From assembly GCA_013416795.1 (NCBI GenBank), contig RQSC01000025.1:98327-133831 (forward strand): a DNA stretch of 35,505 bases, read 5' to 3'. The DNA comes from Prasinococcaceae sp. CCMP 1430. Lineage: Eukaryota > Prasinodermophyta > Palmophyllophyceae > Prasinococcales > Prasinococcaceae. Shown here one piece after another: positions 20,698 through 31,251 of this stretch; the stretch's first letter is position 1, and each line of letters begins with the position of its first letter. A program made the position numbers and the translations under genes. The notes under the pieces were generated by a model that was not told the DNA's origin, searched no databases, and saw only the letters and a list, made by a program, of their open reading frames with translations.

Positions 20698-21897
20698 ATG
20701 GACTTAGCGCGCATGATGTGCGTGTGGGGTGCGCCGACCGACGAGGCGGTGCACGTGCTCGAGGGGCACGAGGATACTGTGTTTTCGGTGTGCTGGAGCC
20801 CGGACGGCTCGCGCCTGGCCTCGGCGAGCTTCGACAGGACGGTGCGCGTGTGGGTCGCGGGGGACGCGTCGACCGGCACGGCGGTGCATGTGCTCGAGGG
20901 CACAGTTTTTGTGCGCTCACTGTGCTGGGGCCCGGACGGCTCGCGCCTTGCGGCGAGCGACGACAAGACGGTGCGCGTGTGGGACGCGTCGACCGGCGAG
21001 GCGGTGCACGTGCTCGAGGGACACGAGCATGTCGTGCGCTCGATGTGCTGGAGTCCGGACGGCTCGCGCCTGGCGTCGGCGAGCGACGATAAGACGGTGC
21101 GCATGTGGGACGCGTCGACCGGCGAGGCGGTGCGCGTGCTTGAGGGACACAGCCACTGCATGTACTCACTGTGCTGGAGTCCGGACGGCTCGCGCCTGGC
21201 GTCGGCGAGCGCCAACAAGACTGTGCGCGTGTGGGACGCGTCGACAGGCGAGGCGGTGCGCGTGCTCGAGGGACACGAGGATACTGTGACTTCGGTGTGC
21301 TGGAGCCCAGACGGCTCGCGCCTGGCGTCGGCGGGTTGGGACAACACGGTGCGCGTGTGGGACGCGTCGACCGGCAAGGCGGTGCACGTGCTCGAGGGAC
21401 ACAGACAATGGGTGCACTCGGTGTGCTGGAGCCCGGACGGCTCGCGCCTGGCGTCGGCGAGCGACGACAGGACGATGCGCGTGTGGGACGCGTCGACCGG
21501 CGAGGCAGTGCACGCGTTCCAGGGATATAGGGATTGTGTGGGTTCACCGTGTTGGAGCCCGGACGGCTCGCGCCTGGCGTCGGCGAGCGACGACAAGACT
21601 GTGCGCGTGTGGGACGCGTCGACAGGCGACGCGTTGCACGTGCTCGTGGGACACGAGGATACTGTGACTTCGGTGTGCTGGAGCCCCGACGGCTCGCGCC
21701 TGGCGTCGGCGAGCAGAGACTACACGGTGCGCGTGTGGAGATTCACTTTAGGACTACCTGACATTTACAAGCGCTTGCGCTCGCGCGAAGTCCAGCGTCG
21801 ATCCACTCGAGCGCACTGGAGCACTCAATCGGCGCGCGCACGCGCTTCGAGGCGAGAGCTCGCGCGCGGCAATGGCAGCAGCTCCGCTCCTCCGTAA
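20698..21897 (+). CDS. WD40-repeat protein with eight highly similar repeats
   Basis: From the ATG at 20698 the frame encodes 399 residues. Nearly all of it is eight WD40 repeats of the form HVLEGH-x-CWSPDGSRLASASxDxTVRVWDASTGEAV, enough for one beta-propeller plus a repeat. The repeats share most positions; variation concentrates between the GH and CWSPDG motifs (EDTVFS, EHVVRS, SHCMYS, RQWVHS, RDCVGS) and just before the TVRVW strand. The short tail (IYKRLRSREVQRRS...) is basic. No catalytic, NACHT or NB-ARC domain is attached, and no transmembrane segment is visible. The in-frame region upstream of 20698 is Ala/Gly/Arg-rich and lacks an ATG. The function is probably a protein-binding scaffold; the partner is unknown. 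It runs convergently into the gyrase A gene with 78 bases between stops. Confidence 0.85.
   Translation: MDLARMMCVWGAPTDEAVHVLEGHEDTVFSVCWSPDGSRLASASFDRTVRVWVAGDASTGTAVHVLEGTVFVRSLCWGPDGSRLAASDDKTVRVWDASTGEAVHVLEGHEHVVRSMCWSPDGSRLASASDDKTVRMWDASTGEAVRVLEGHSHCMYSLCWSPDGSRLASASANKTVRVWDASTGEAVRVLEGHEDTVTSVCWSPDGSRLASAGWDNTVRVWDASTGKAVHVLEGHRQWVHSVCWSPDGSRLASASDDRTMRVWDASTGEAVHAFQGYRDCVGSPCWSPDGSRLASASDDKTVRVWDASTGDALHVLVGHEDTVTSVCWSPDGSRLASASRDYTVRVWRFTLGLPDIYKRLRSREVQRRSTRAHWSTQSARARASRRELARGNGSSSAPP
20750..21744 (+). repeat. Tandem 126-base WD40-coding repeats
   Basis: The invariant TGCTGG (TGTTGG once) of each repeat starts at 20791, 20923, 21046, 21172, 21298, 21424, 21550 and 21676. The last five intervals are exactly 126 bases; the first two are 132 and 123. 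Long stretches are identical at DNA level, including synonymous positions, which indicates recent duplication or gene conversion. Confidence 0.9.
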
Positions 21898-21975
21898 GAA
21901 GCGTGTCTAGTGGCAGTCTTACGCGTCCTCGCCCACCGCGCCGCCCGGCCGCGCGCCGCCACCCGCCGCCGTCGC

Positions 21976-24132
21976 TCACTCGTCATCGCTGCCCGCCCTG
22001 GCTTCCTCGCCGGTCGCCAAGGTGATGCTGTGCACGGCGTCGCCCTCGTTGAGCGTGACGAGCTTGTGCCCCTTGGCTTGTCGCCCCGAGACGTTTATGC
22101 TGCTCAGCGGGATGCAGTTGACGATGCCTTCCTTGGTGGACACGATGATGCACGTGTCCTCCGCGGCGATGGTCTCCTGGTCGGGCGTGACCTGTATGGC
22201 CGCCAGGGTGGTGCCCCCGTCGAGCTTGAGCAGCTTGACGCCGACGCCTCCCCTGCTCTGCTCCCTGAACATGCTGAGCGGCACGCGCTTGGCCAGCGCG
22301 TTGGAGGACACCACCAGCAGCGAGGGCCCCTTGTAGTCGCTGGCGGACTCGCAGGGGTCCTCGATGGCCGCCGCCGCGTCCGCGGGGATGATGTCGCAGG
22401 CGACCACCTCGTCGTCGTCGTCGGTGATGGAGATGCCCTTCACGCCGCTCGACGAGCGGCCCGCCTGCCGGAGGTCGTCGACGCTGATGAGGATGGCCTT
22501 GCCCATCGCGGTCGCGATCGCCACGCGCGAGCCCGGCGGCGCCTCGGAGGAGAAGCACAGCTTGTCGCCGGGCAGCCGCATCTTCATGGCGATGATGCCC
22601 GCCCGGTTGATGTTCTCGAACTGGCCCAGCGCCGTGCGCTGCACCAGGCCCTTCCGCGTGACGTTGACGAGGGAGGCGTCGCCGCCGAAGTCGTGCACGG
22701 TGATGAGCGACTGCACCCGCGCGTCGGTGGGCAGCGACAGCAGCGAGGTCACGCGCTCGCCGCTCGAGGCGCGCGTGGCCTCCGGTATGGCGTGCGCCTG
22801 CAGGCGGTACGCCTTGCCCGTGTCGGCGAAGAGCAGCAGCGTGTTCATGGTGGAGCACTGGGTCATGCAGATCAGGTTGTCGGTCTTCGCGCGGTTGGAC
22901 GTGCCCGCCTGGAACTTGTGGCCCTTGGTGCCCTTGCGCTGCTGGCGCGCGATCGCGTTGGCGCTCATGCGCTTGAGGTAGCCCATCTCGGTGAGCGTCA
23001 CGATGCACTCCACGTCCTCGATGACCTCCTCCGGGTCGTCCTCCGCCGCCGCCTCGCTGCTGACGATGGCCGTGCGCCGCTCGGTCCCTATCGCCCCCGC
23101 GAGCGACGCCGTCTCCTCCCTGATGATGGCCATCACGCGCGCGTCGTCCGCGAGGATGCCCGAAAGCTCGGCGACGGTCGCCTCCAGCTCCGCCGCCTGC
23201 TCCCTGAGCTTGGCCAGCTCCAGCCCCGACAGCCTGCGCAGGGGCATCTCGAGCACCATCTCGGCCTGCTTGCGGCTCATGCCCAGGCGCTCGAGCATGG
23301 CGTGCGTTTGCTCCGCGCTGGTGCTCTCCTTTTTTTTTGTTGCGAGTGTTGGTGTTGGTTTCGTTTGTGTTGGTTTGTTGTTGCGTGTGGACGGGCGGGT
23401 GTGTGGGCGGGGTGTGGGTGGAATTGGGGTGGAACGCCGGCGTCAGCGGCGCGAGCCGGGCACGGAGCACGCCGGCCAGGCAGCGCCGCGCCGCGCTCCC
23501 GCGCGCACCTTGAGCTCGCGGATGATCTCCTCGGCGTTGACGCTCGCGAGGACGAAGCCCTGCACGCGGTGCAGCCTGCGCTCCGCCTCGCCCAGCGCGT
23601 GGCGCGTGCGGCGCTGCACGACGTCGAACCTGAAGTCGAGGTACGCGCGCAGCATCTCGCGCATCCCCATGAGCTTGGGCTCGCCGTCGTGGATGGCGAT
23701 CATGTTCGCCGCGAAGCGCGTCTCCATGCCCGTCAGCTTGTACAGCTGGTGCAGCACGCGCTGCGGCTCCGCGCTGCGCTTGACCTCGACCACCAGCCGC
23801 ATGCCGTCCCTGTCGCTCTCATCGCGGACGCCCGACACGCCCTCCAGTTTCTTGTCGTCGGCGAGCTCGGCGATGCGCTCGGCGAGCGACGCCTTGTTGG
23901 TGCCGTACGGCAGCTCGGTGATGACGATCGAATGGCGCCCGCGCTCCCCCTTCTCGAAGGCCGCCACGCCGCGCACCGTGAAGCGCCCGTTGCCCGTGCG
24001 GTACATGGCGCGCAGCCCGCCGTCGTCGACGATCTGGCCGCCGGTCGGGAAGTCCGGCGCGGGGAGGCGCGCCATGAGCGCGTCGACGCCGACGTCCGCG
24101 TCGTCGATGAGCGCCTCGAGCGCCGCGGCCAC

Positions 24133-24183
<51 letters not shown>

Positions 24184-24983
24184 CTGGCTGCCGTTGATGA
24201 GCAGGTTCGGGAGCTTGGCGGGCAGCACGGCGGGCTCGAGCGTCGAGTCGTCGAAGTTGGGCGCGAAGGGCACCGTGTCGCTCTCGAGGTCCGCCAGGAG
24301 CATGTCGGCGGCCGCGGGCTGCAGGCGGCACTCCGTGTAGCGCATCGCCGCGGCGCTGTCGCCGTCCATCGACCCGAAGTTGCCGTGGCCGTCGACGAGC
24401 GGCGTGCGCAGCGAGAAGTCCTGCGCCATGCGCACCAGCGCGTCGTACACGCTCTGGTCGCCGTGCGGGTGGAACTTGCCCAGCACCTCGCCCACCACGC
24501 GCGCGCTCTTGCGGTGCGGCTTGCGCGGGCTCAGGCCGAGCTCGTGCATGGCGTACAGGATGCGCCGGTGGACGGGCTTGAGGCCGTCGCGCACGTCGGG
24601 CAGCGCGCGCCCGACGATGACGCTCATCGCGTACGAGAGGTAGCTCGAGCGCGTCTCCTCGTGGAGCTCCTCCTCGATGATGTTCTCGTCGGCGCCGGCG
24701 GGCGGGGGTTTGTTCGGCGGCGCGGCGCCGCCCGCCGAGGCGGCGGCGGGGGCGGCGACGGAGCGNNNNNNNNNNNNNNNNNNNNNNNNNNNNNNNNNNN
24801 NNNNNNNNNNNNNNNNNNNNNNNNNNNNNNNNNNNNNNNNNNNNNNNNNNNNNNNNNNNNNNNNNNNNNNNNNNTGTGCCCGCGCCCGTGCCCGTGCCCG
24901 TGCCCGTGCCGGCGGCGGCGGCGGCGGCCTCCTTCGAACGCGCGCGGCTGCGACGGTCGAAGAAACCCCGGTTTCGAGCGCAT
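21976..24983 (-). CDS. gyrA: DNA gyrase subunit A, organelle-type (two exons, gap near the N-terminus)
   Basis: This is the breakage-reunion subunit of a type IIA topoisomerase that supercoils organellar DNA with GyrB. Exon 2 is 23325-21976; exon 1 ends at 23509, joined in phase 0 (ELK|STSAEQ) across an intron with donor GTGCGC. The N-terminal core reads [40 protein letters not shown] and [11 protein letters not shown]; the catalytic Tyr codon is at 24337-24339. The C-terminal half carries beta-pinwheel repeats with [10 protein letters not shown] where bacterial gyrase has the QRRGGKG box. Ahead of the core is an Ala/Pro-rich stretch and the sequencing gap. The start given, ATG 24983 ([16 protein letters not shown]...), looks like a targeting peptide but is out of frame with the nominal gap length, so it is provisional. 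Confidence 0.9.
24766..24874. other. Assembly gap (109 N)
   Basis: Unknown bases interrupt the 5' part of the gyrase A gene. The right flank is a (GTGCCC)-type tandem repeat followed by GGC repeats, which probably caused the gap. The nominal length is not reliable for reading frame. Confidence 0.99.
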
Positions 24984-25016
24984 GCGTTTTCAACTGCAAT
25001 TCGATCGGTTGGTGTG

Positions 25017-25049
25017 TACCATCTGATGGTAAAGTACCATCAGATGGTA
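25017..25049. promoter_or_regulatory. Two tandem TACCATCNGATGGTA palindromes between divergent gyrA and ABCF genes
   Basis: TACCATCTGATGGTA at 25017-25031 and TACCATCAGATGGTA at 25035-25049 are perfect 15-base palindromes around one central base, spaced 18 bases start to start. They lie just outside the candidate gyrase A start (24983) and 278 bases before the ABCF start. The symmetry suits a dimeric DNA-binding protein serving both genes; this is inferred. Confidence 0.75.
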
Positions 25050-25326
25050 GTTGGTCATGACGTGTGTGTGTGCTCCATACGCACAAGGTCCCGTCGCGTT
25101 CAAATTGACGTACGCAGGACGAACGCGTTCGCCGGTTTCGGTTTCGCGCGAAACGCCCGATCATGCGACGATCCGGACCGAGGCTGGGTTGCAGAGCTGG
25201 CCGGCGGCGGCTGCTGCGATGCAGGTGTGGCGCGGCGGGGCCGGCGCGCCACACGGGGCGGCCTCGGCCCCTCTCCCCCCCCGTTTCCCCTTCGCGCCCG
25301 GCGCCCCCTCGGCGGGGTCGTTGGCC

Positions 25327-27450
25327 ATGGCGGGCGCCGGGGCGGTGGGCGCGCTGCGCGCGGCCGTCGCGGACGTGCTGGAGGGCCTGGACGAGACGCT
25401 GCTCGAGTACGTGCAGGACGCGGTGATCGACGAGGAGAGCGGCGAGGTGCTGCCGCGCGACGAGCTGGTCGAGCTGGTCGCGCCCATGCTCGACGAGCTG
25501 TGCGGCGGCGACGGGGCGGCCGCCGAGGCGCGCGCCGACGACGTGTGGCGGCGGCTCACCGAGGGCGAGGGCGCGGCGACGGCCGCCGACGAGGAGCTCA
25601 CGCACCGCCTGGAGAGCGCCGTGCGAATCGGCGAGGGCGGCGGCGAGGCGGCGGCCTCCGACGTGGGCGCAACCTCCGCCGCCGCGCTCGCCTCCGAGAT
25701 GGAGGCCGCCCGCGAGCGCGCGGCGCGCCACCAGCTGCGCAACGGCCGCGGGGCGCTCGGCGCGCAGCAGATCGGGCCGTTCCAGGTGCCCAACCCGGGC
25801 GGCGGCGCCGACCTCATCCAGGACGCCAACCTGACGCTGGTGCCCGGCCACCGGTACGGGCTCATCGGGCGCAACGGCAAGGGGAAGTCCACGCTGCTGC
25901 GCGCGCTCGCCTCGCGCCGCGTGCCGGGCCTGGGGGAGGGCCTGTCGGTGTACTACGTCACCCAGGACGTCGCCCTGACGGCCGAGCAGGAGGGGTGGGA
26001 CGCCGTCGCGCTGGCGGTGCACGCCGACGTCGCGCGCCGGCTGCTGCTCGCCGAGGAGGCCGAGCTCGGCGCGCGCGCCGCCGCGGGCTCCGCGAGCGCC
26101 GAGGACGCCCAGCGCCTCGCCGAGGTGGAGTCCGCGCTCGAGGAGATGGGCGCGCGCGCGGCGCCCCAGCGCGCGCGCGACATGCTCTCCGGCCTCGGCT
26201 TCTCGGCGGAGATGCTCGCGCGGCCGCTGCGCGCGCTGAGCGGCGGCTGGCGCGTGCGCGCGGCGCTGGGCGCCGCGCTCTTCGCGCGGCCGGACGTGCT
26301 GCTGCTGGACGAGCCCACCAACCACCTGAGCATCGCCGCCGTCCTGTGGCTCGCGCGCGAGCTGAGCGACCGCTCGCGCTGGGCGGGCCGCGTGATCGTC
26401 TGCGTCTCGCACGACCGGGCCTTCATCGACGAGGTGTGCACGGACACGCTGCACATCAGCGGCGCGGCGCGGCGCCTCACGTCGCACCGCGGCAACTATA
26501 CGGCGTGGGCCGCGCGCCGCGCCGAGCAGCAGAAGGCGTGGCACCGCCGCGCGGAGCTCCGCCGCGAGCGCCAGGAGCGCCTGGAGGAGTTCGCCGGCCA
26601 CGGCTTCCGCTATGGCGGCTCGAGCAGCCAGATCAACATGATGCAGAAGAAGGCGCGCGAGGCCGAGAAGCTCGAGGAGGAGGCGCGCCAGGAGGCGCGC
26701 GAGCTCGCCGCCCTCAACGAGGACAGGGACCTGCCGCTCGCGCTGCGCGCCGGCGGCAAGGTGGCCAACTACATCGTGCGGCTGGAGGGCGCGGGCTTCC
26801 GCTACCCGGCCGAGGGCGCCGGCCTGCTCTTCTCGGGCGTGGACCTCTCGGTGGACTCGGCCACGCGGCTGTGCCTGCTGGGCGAGAACGGCGCCGGGAA
26901 GTCCACGCTGGTGAAGGTGCTCATGGGCGCGCTCGAGCCCACCGAGGGGCGCGTGTCGCGCGCGCCCGGCGCGCGCGTGGCGCTCGTCAACCAGCACCAC
27001 GCCGACCAGCTGGACCTCGACGCCACGCCGCTCGACTTCATGCTGGGGCGCTTCCCCGGCGACGGCTCGGACGCCCACGAGCGCGAGCTGCGCGCGTGCA
27101 TGGCCAGCGCGGGCGTGCTCGCGGAGCAGCAGGGCGCGGTGGTGCGCTCGCTGAGCGGCGGCCAGCGCTCCCGCGTGGCGATGGCCGCCGTGAGCTACGA
27201 GCGGCCGCACTGCCTGGTGCTCGACGAGCCCACCAACAACCTGGACCTCGAGGCGATCGAGGCGCTGGCGGACTGCATCGAGCGCTTCGAGGGCGCCGTG
27301 CTGCTCGTGTCGCACGACCAGTACTTCGTCGAGCGCGTGGCCGAGGCGGTGGTGGTCGTCGGCGGGGGGGCCGTCAGGAGGGAGGAGAGCTTCGCCGCCT
27401 ACAAGAAGCGCGTGGTCAGGGGGCTGACGGGCGCCGCCGGGAGGGCGTGA
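25327..27450 (+). CDS. ABCF-family ATPase, ABCF3/GCN20-like
   Basis: This is a soluble twin-ATPase with no membrane domain, of the family that includes GCN20 and human ABCF3, which act on ribosomes and translational control. From ATG 25327 it has 707 residues, close to ABCF3. The N-terminal helical region (VADVLEGLDETLLEYVQDAV) matches the ABCF3 start. ABC domain 1 has Walker A GRNGKGKST near 181, signature LSGGWR near 304 and LLLDEPTNHLS. A charged linker (QKKAREAEKLEEEARQEARE) follows. ABC domain 2 has GENGAGKST near 519, LSGGQRSR near 609 and LVLDEPTNNLDLEAIEAL. Both His-loops (SHDRAF, SHDQYF) are present. The frame is open further upstream, to an ATG at 25057, but 25327 has the best context (GCCATGGC) and family length. 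No introns are seen. Confidence 0.92.
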   Translation: MAGAGAVGALRAAVADVLEGLDETLLEYVQDAVIDEESGEVLPRDELVELVAPMLDELCGGDGAAAEARADDVWRRLTEGEGAATAADEELTHRLESAVRIGEGGGEAAASDVGATSAAALASEMEAARERAARHQLRNGRGALGAQQIGPFQVPNPGGGADLIQDANLTLVPGHRYGLIGRNGKGKSTLLRALASRRVPGLGEGLSVYYVTQDVALTAEQEGWDAVALAVHADVARRLLLAEEAELGARAAAGSASAEDAQRLAEVESALEEMGARAAPQRARDMLSGLGFSAEMLARPLRALSGGWRVRAALGAALFARPDVLLLDEPTNHLSIAAVLWLARELSDRSRWAGRVIVCVSHDRAFIDEVCTDTLHISGAARRLTSHRGNYTAWAARRAEQQKAWHRRAELRRERQERLEEFAGHGFRYGGSSSQINMMQKKAREAEKLEEEARQEARELAALNEDRDLPLALRAGGKVANYIVRLEGAGFRYPAEGAGLLFSGVDLSVDSATRLCLLGENGAGKSTLVKVLMGALEPTEGRVSRAPGARVALVNQHHADQLDLDATPLDFMLGRFPGDGSDAHERELRACMASAGVLAEQQGAVVRSLSGGQRSRVAMAAVSYERPHCLVLDEPTNNLDLEAIEALADCIERFEGAVLLVSHDQYFVERVAEAVVVVGGGAVRREESFAAYKKRVVRGLTGAAGRA

Positions 27451-27854
27451 CGCCCGCGCGACGTCCGCGCGTCGTCGGCGTTGGGGTTGGGGGCGGGTTG
27501 TGTGTGGTGTGTGTGTGTGTGTGTGTGGCGAATGCGTGCGGCGGGGGTGCGGGCCGCCACGGTGCCTGCTCACTCGTCGGGGCGTTTCGGCGTGTCGTGC
27601 ACACACCGATGGTACGTACTGTGTATCATCTGATGTTACTACATCGCCGCGCCTGCAATAAACCCTGTATACGAAACCTCCAACCTCAAATGTGGCGTTA
27701 TCGTTTTCGCGGCCGATTTGGTTTGGGTTTGGCCGGCGGCTGCGCGGCGGCCGGCCGCGCCGCACCACAGCGCGCGCGCGACACGCGAGGCGAGCGCGCG
27801 CGCCCGCCCGCGGTGGCGTCGCTGACCGCCGGCCGGCGCGCGCCCCTCCCGCAG
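27451..27854. other. Spacer between ABCF and deoxyhypusine synthase; missing 5' exon expected here
   Basis: This 404-base stretch begins with G/T-rich sequence and a (GT)n run at about 27507-27527, which fits a downstream polyadenylation element for the ABCF gene. At 27624-27638 lies TATCATCTGATGTTA, a degenerate but still symmetric copy of the palindromic motif. A less GC-rich patch at 27606-27725 looks like promoter sequence. I looked in all frames for the conserved N-terminal segment of deoxyhypusine synthase and did not find it. Confidence 0.5.
27624..27638. promoter_or_regulatory. Degenerate copy of the 15-base palindrome
   Basis: TATCATCTGATGTTA differs from TACCATCTGATGGTA at two positions placed symmetrically. 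It is preceded by CCGATGGTACGTAC (27606-27619), another half-site. It lies about 220 bases before the first visible deoxyhypusine synthase exon. Confidence 0.5.
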
Positions 27855-29119
<1,265 letters not shown>

Positions 29120-29140
29120 GTACAGTGTACATGTAATAAA
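29120..29140 (+). terminator. Polyadenylation region of deoxyhypusine synthase
   Basis: Immediately after the stop, GTACAGTGTACATGTAATAAA contains TGTA motifs, the green-algal-type TGTAA and a canonical AATAAA (29135-29140). A 3'-processing role is inferred from motif and position. Confidence 0.6.
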
Positions 29141-29165
29141 ACGCGTGCGGGATGGAGCTCAATGC

Positions 29166-29216
29166 GATTTGACGTGGGCTCGTTTGCGCGCGCGCGCGCG
29201 CACGATGTGACAGCGG
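29166..29216 (+). promoter_or_regulatory. Upstream block shared with the WD40 gene
   Basis: GATTTGACGTGGGCTCGTTT, a GC-alternating stretch, then CGATGTGACAGCGG at 29203-29216, followed by GCGCTCTTTTCGCGCGCG. The order and the exact 14-base core match 20509-20563. The 14-mer begins 128 bases before the ATG at 29331. Confidence 0.65.
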
Positions 29217-29330
29217 CGCTCTTTTCGCGCGCGCGCGCGCGCTGGGGGCGGGCGGGCCGTGGAGTGCGAGCGCGTGAGGGCAGGGCGCGCACGAGCGCGC
29301 GCGGGCTTGTGCGCAACCAGAGAGAGAGAG

Positions 29331-29914
29331 ATGTTTGGCGGCGGCGGCGGTGGCGATGACGCCGCGGCGGCCGAGCGCGCGCGCCAGGCGCTGCTGCTGG
29401 CGACGCGGGCGCTCGGCGTGAGCTGCACTACGCAGCTTGCTGGGACTCTCCCGACTGCCTGCGGCTGCTGCTCGAGGCGGGCGCCGACATTGAGAAGACT
29501 AGTTTCCACGGCGAGACGCCTATGCACGCAGCAGCAGAAATCGGCAGTGCAGACTGCGTGCGGGTGCTGCTCGAGGCGGGCGCCGACATTCAGAAGGCTA
29601 ATGTGGACGGCGAGACGCCTATTCACCTCGCAGCTCAATATCCACGCTCCGACTGCGTGCGGCTGCTGCTCGAGGCGGGCACCGACATGGAGAAGGCTGA
29701 CGTCGCCGGCAACACGCCCTTGCACCTCGCCGGAGAACGCGGCCGCGCCGACTGCGTGCGGGTGCTGCTCGAGGCGGGCGCCGACGCATCCGCCCGCAAT
29801 GCCAACGGCCGCACGGCGCTCCAACTCGCCGAGGAATCTGCCCACCAGTGGGAAGCGAGTGACCGCAAAGGGGCCACCGCGGCGCTGCTCAGACGCGCGC
29901 ACTCCTCCGGTTAG
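29331..29914 (+). CDS. Ankyrin-repeat protein with apparent frame break near its start
   Basis: The ankyrin frame reads ELHYAACWDSPDCLRLLLEAGAD, then four further repeats such as GETPIHLAAQYPRSDCVRLL and GNTPLHLAGERGRADCVRVL, and ends at 29914 with a Ser/His/Arg tail (ATAALLRRAHSSG). Repeats are about 33 residues and very alike in DNA. The nearest good start, ATG 29331 (MFGGGGGGDDAAAAERARQALLLATRALGV), is in a different frame. The two frames would join around 29415-29425 with a one-base change, and no intron of normal size fits between them. It is either a sequence error, a real frameshift that makes this a pseudogene, or a gene with another start. The likely role, if expressed, is protein binding; no other domain is visible. 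Confidence 0.6.
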
Positions 29915-30068
29915 GCGAGTGCGTTTTCTTGAACATGTTACAGTACAGGTTTGTGTAGACTACAGGGCCGCGCTGCTTCCCCCCCCCCCCCAGGCGCCCG
30001 CGCGGCGGCGGCGGCCGTGCGTGGGCCGCCGTCTCCGGCCGCTCAAAGCGGCGCGCGCCGCGAGCGCG

Positions 30069-31251
30069 TCAGGGCATCTGGCTCTTGCTGGCGCGCAGGC
30101 AGGAGGCCGACGGCGAGAGCAGCAGCTTCTCCACGCTCTCGGGCGTGCTGGACGCGTGCAGCAGGAAGACGCCGACGAAGACGGTGGTGAAGCCGCTGAG
30201 CTCGCTCAGCTTCTGCACGCCGCCCAGCCCGCCCAGCTCGTCGTACATGATGGCCTCGGCGAGGACGGTCAGCGTGGTGAAGAGCACGTAGTATATGGGG
30301 CTCACCACGGCCGTGTTGAACAGGTCGAGCGCGCGATTGAGGTAGTTCATTTGCTGCGCGCGCGCGCCGGCGCGCCGGCGCGCGTCAGCGCGAGCGACGC
30401 GGCGGGGATGGGGGGGATGGGGGCGTGGGGAGGCGCGCGCGGCGGCGCACCGTGACGACGCAGCACGCGACCACGAGCGCGAAGAACCAGGTCTCCGGGC
30501 GGCCCATCTGGTCGTCGCCGCGCGCGGTGAGCTTGAGCGCGATGCCGAGCGCCTTGCAGCTCATCACGCTCAGCGAGCCCATCAGCGAGCAGATGGACAC
30601 GTACACCAGGATCTGCGAGCGCCCGTGCCGCGGCGCGACGGCGCACGCCAGCGCCGCCGCCGCGCACGCGGCGCACGCGGCGTACGCCGCGAACGCGGGC
30701 GCCGTCGCCATCGCGAAGAGCTCCCGCACCGACTCGACGCGCGGCTCCTCGGGCGCGTGCGTGACGATCACGGCCGACCCCGCGACGCACAGCACGCACC
30801 CCGCCGCGCCCAGCACGTGCAGCCGCTCGCCGAGCAGCGCGCCGGCCAGCGCGGCGGTCACGAGGATCGACAGGGCGCCCAGGGGGGTGACGAGCATCGC
30901 CGGCGCGAACGCGTAGGCGACGAAGTTGCACGCCTCGCCCGCGGCCATGAGGAGGAGGCCCGACCACCACAGCGGCGAGCGCAGGTAGGAGTAGCCGCCC
31001 GACGCGGCGCGCAGGGCGTTTGCGTGGGTGCTCGCCGCCGCGCGCAGCCCCTTCTTCTTCACGATGAACGACGCGCCGATCATGAGGGCGCTGGCGAGGG
31101 CGAGGAGGGTGCCGATGGTGCGGTCGTTGTCGTCGGAGAGGTAGGAGTAGCTTTGTTGTTGTTGGGCGTGTGTGTGGGCGTGGGTGTGTGTGGGGGTGGG
31201 GGGGGTTGTCGCTGCTGCTGTTGTGGTGGCTGTGTGTGGGTGGGGGCGCAT
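30069..31251 (-). CDS. NIPA-like magnesium transporter (two exons)
   Basis: This is a multi-pass membrane protein of the NIPA (DUF803) family, which transports Mg2+ at the plasma membrane or endosomes. Exon 1 is 31251-30451 and exon 2 is 30353-30069, joined in phase 0 (VACCVVT|QMNYLNRALD) over a 97-base intron with donor GTGCGC. Total length is 361 residues, normal for the family. Diagnostic segments are GTLLALASALMIGASFIVKK, WWSGLLLMAAGEACNFVAYA, FAPAMLVTPLGALSILVTA and NTAVVSPIYYVLFTTLTVLA. Residues 1-34 are His/Thr/Pro-rich and may instead be a 5' leader or intron: A/C-rich sequence ends in CAACAACAACAAAG at about 31151, a plausible acceptor. The start is therefore uncertain. It converges with the ankyrin gene, 154 bases away, across a C13 run near 29980. 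Confidence 0.88.

Noticed and set aside
19922-21596. Two long minus-strand frames (541 and 468 residues) with regular repeats
   Set aside because: They are antisense translations of the WD40 repeats; the regularity comes from the 126-base unit.
21910-25026. A 1,038-residue open frame on the plus strand opposite gyrase A
   Set aside because: It is the antisense of a well-conserved gyrase gene, has His/Arg/Gly-rich low-complexity composition and crosses the gap; G/C third positions remove stops on the other strand.
27507-27527. (GT)n run as a possible mobile-element boundary
   Set aside because: Simple dinucleotide repeat next to other G/T-rich sequence after the ABCF stop; no terminal repeats or target-site duplication seen.
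29259-30455. A 398-residue plus frame with TACGCCSRRAPT repeats
   Set aside because: It is the ankyrin repeats read in a shifted frame and runs on into antisense of the NIPA-like gene.
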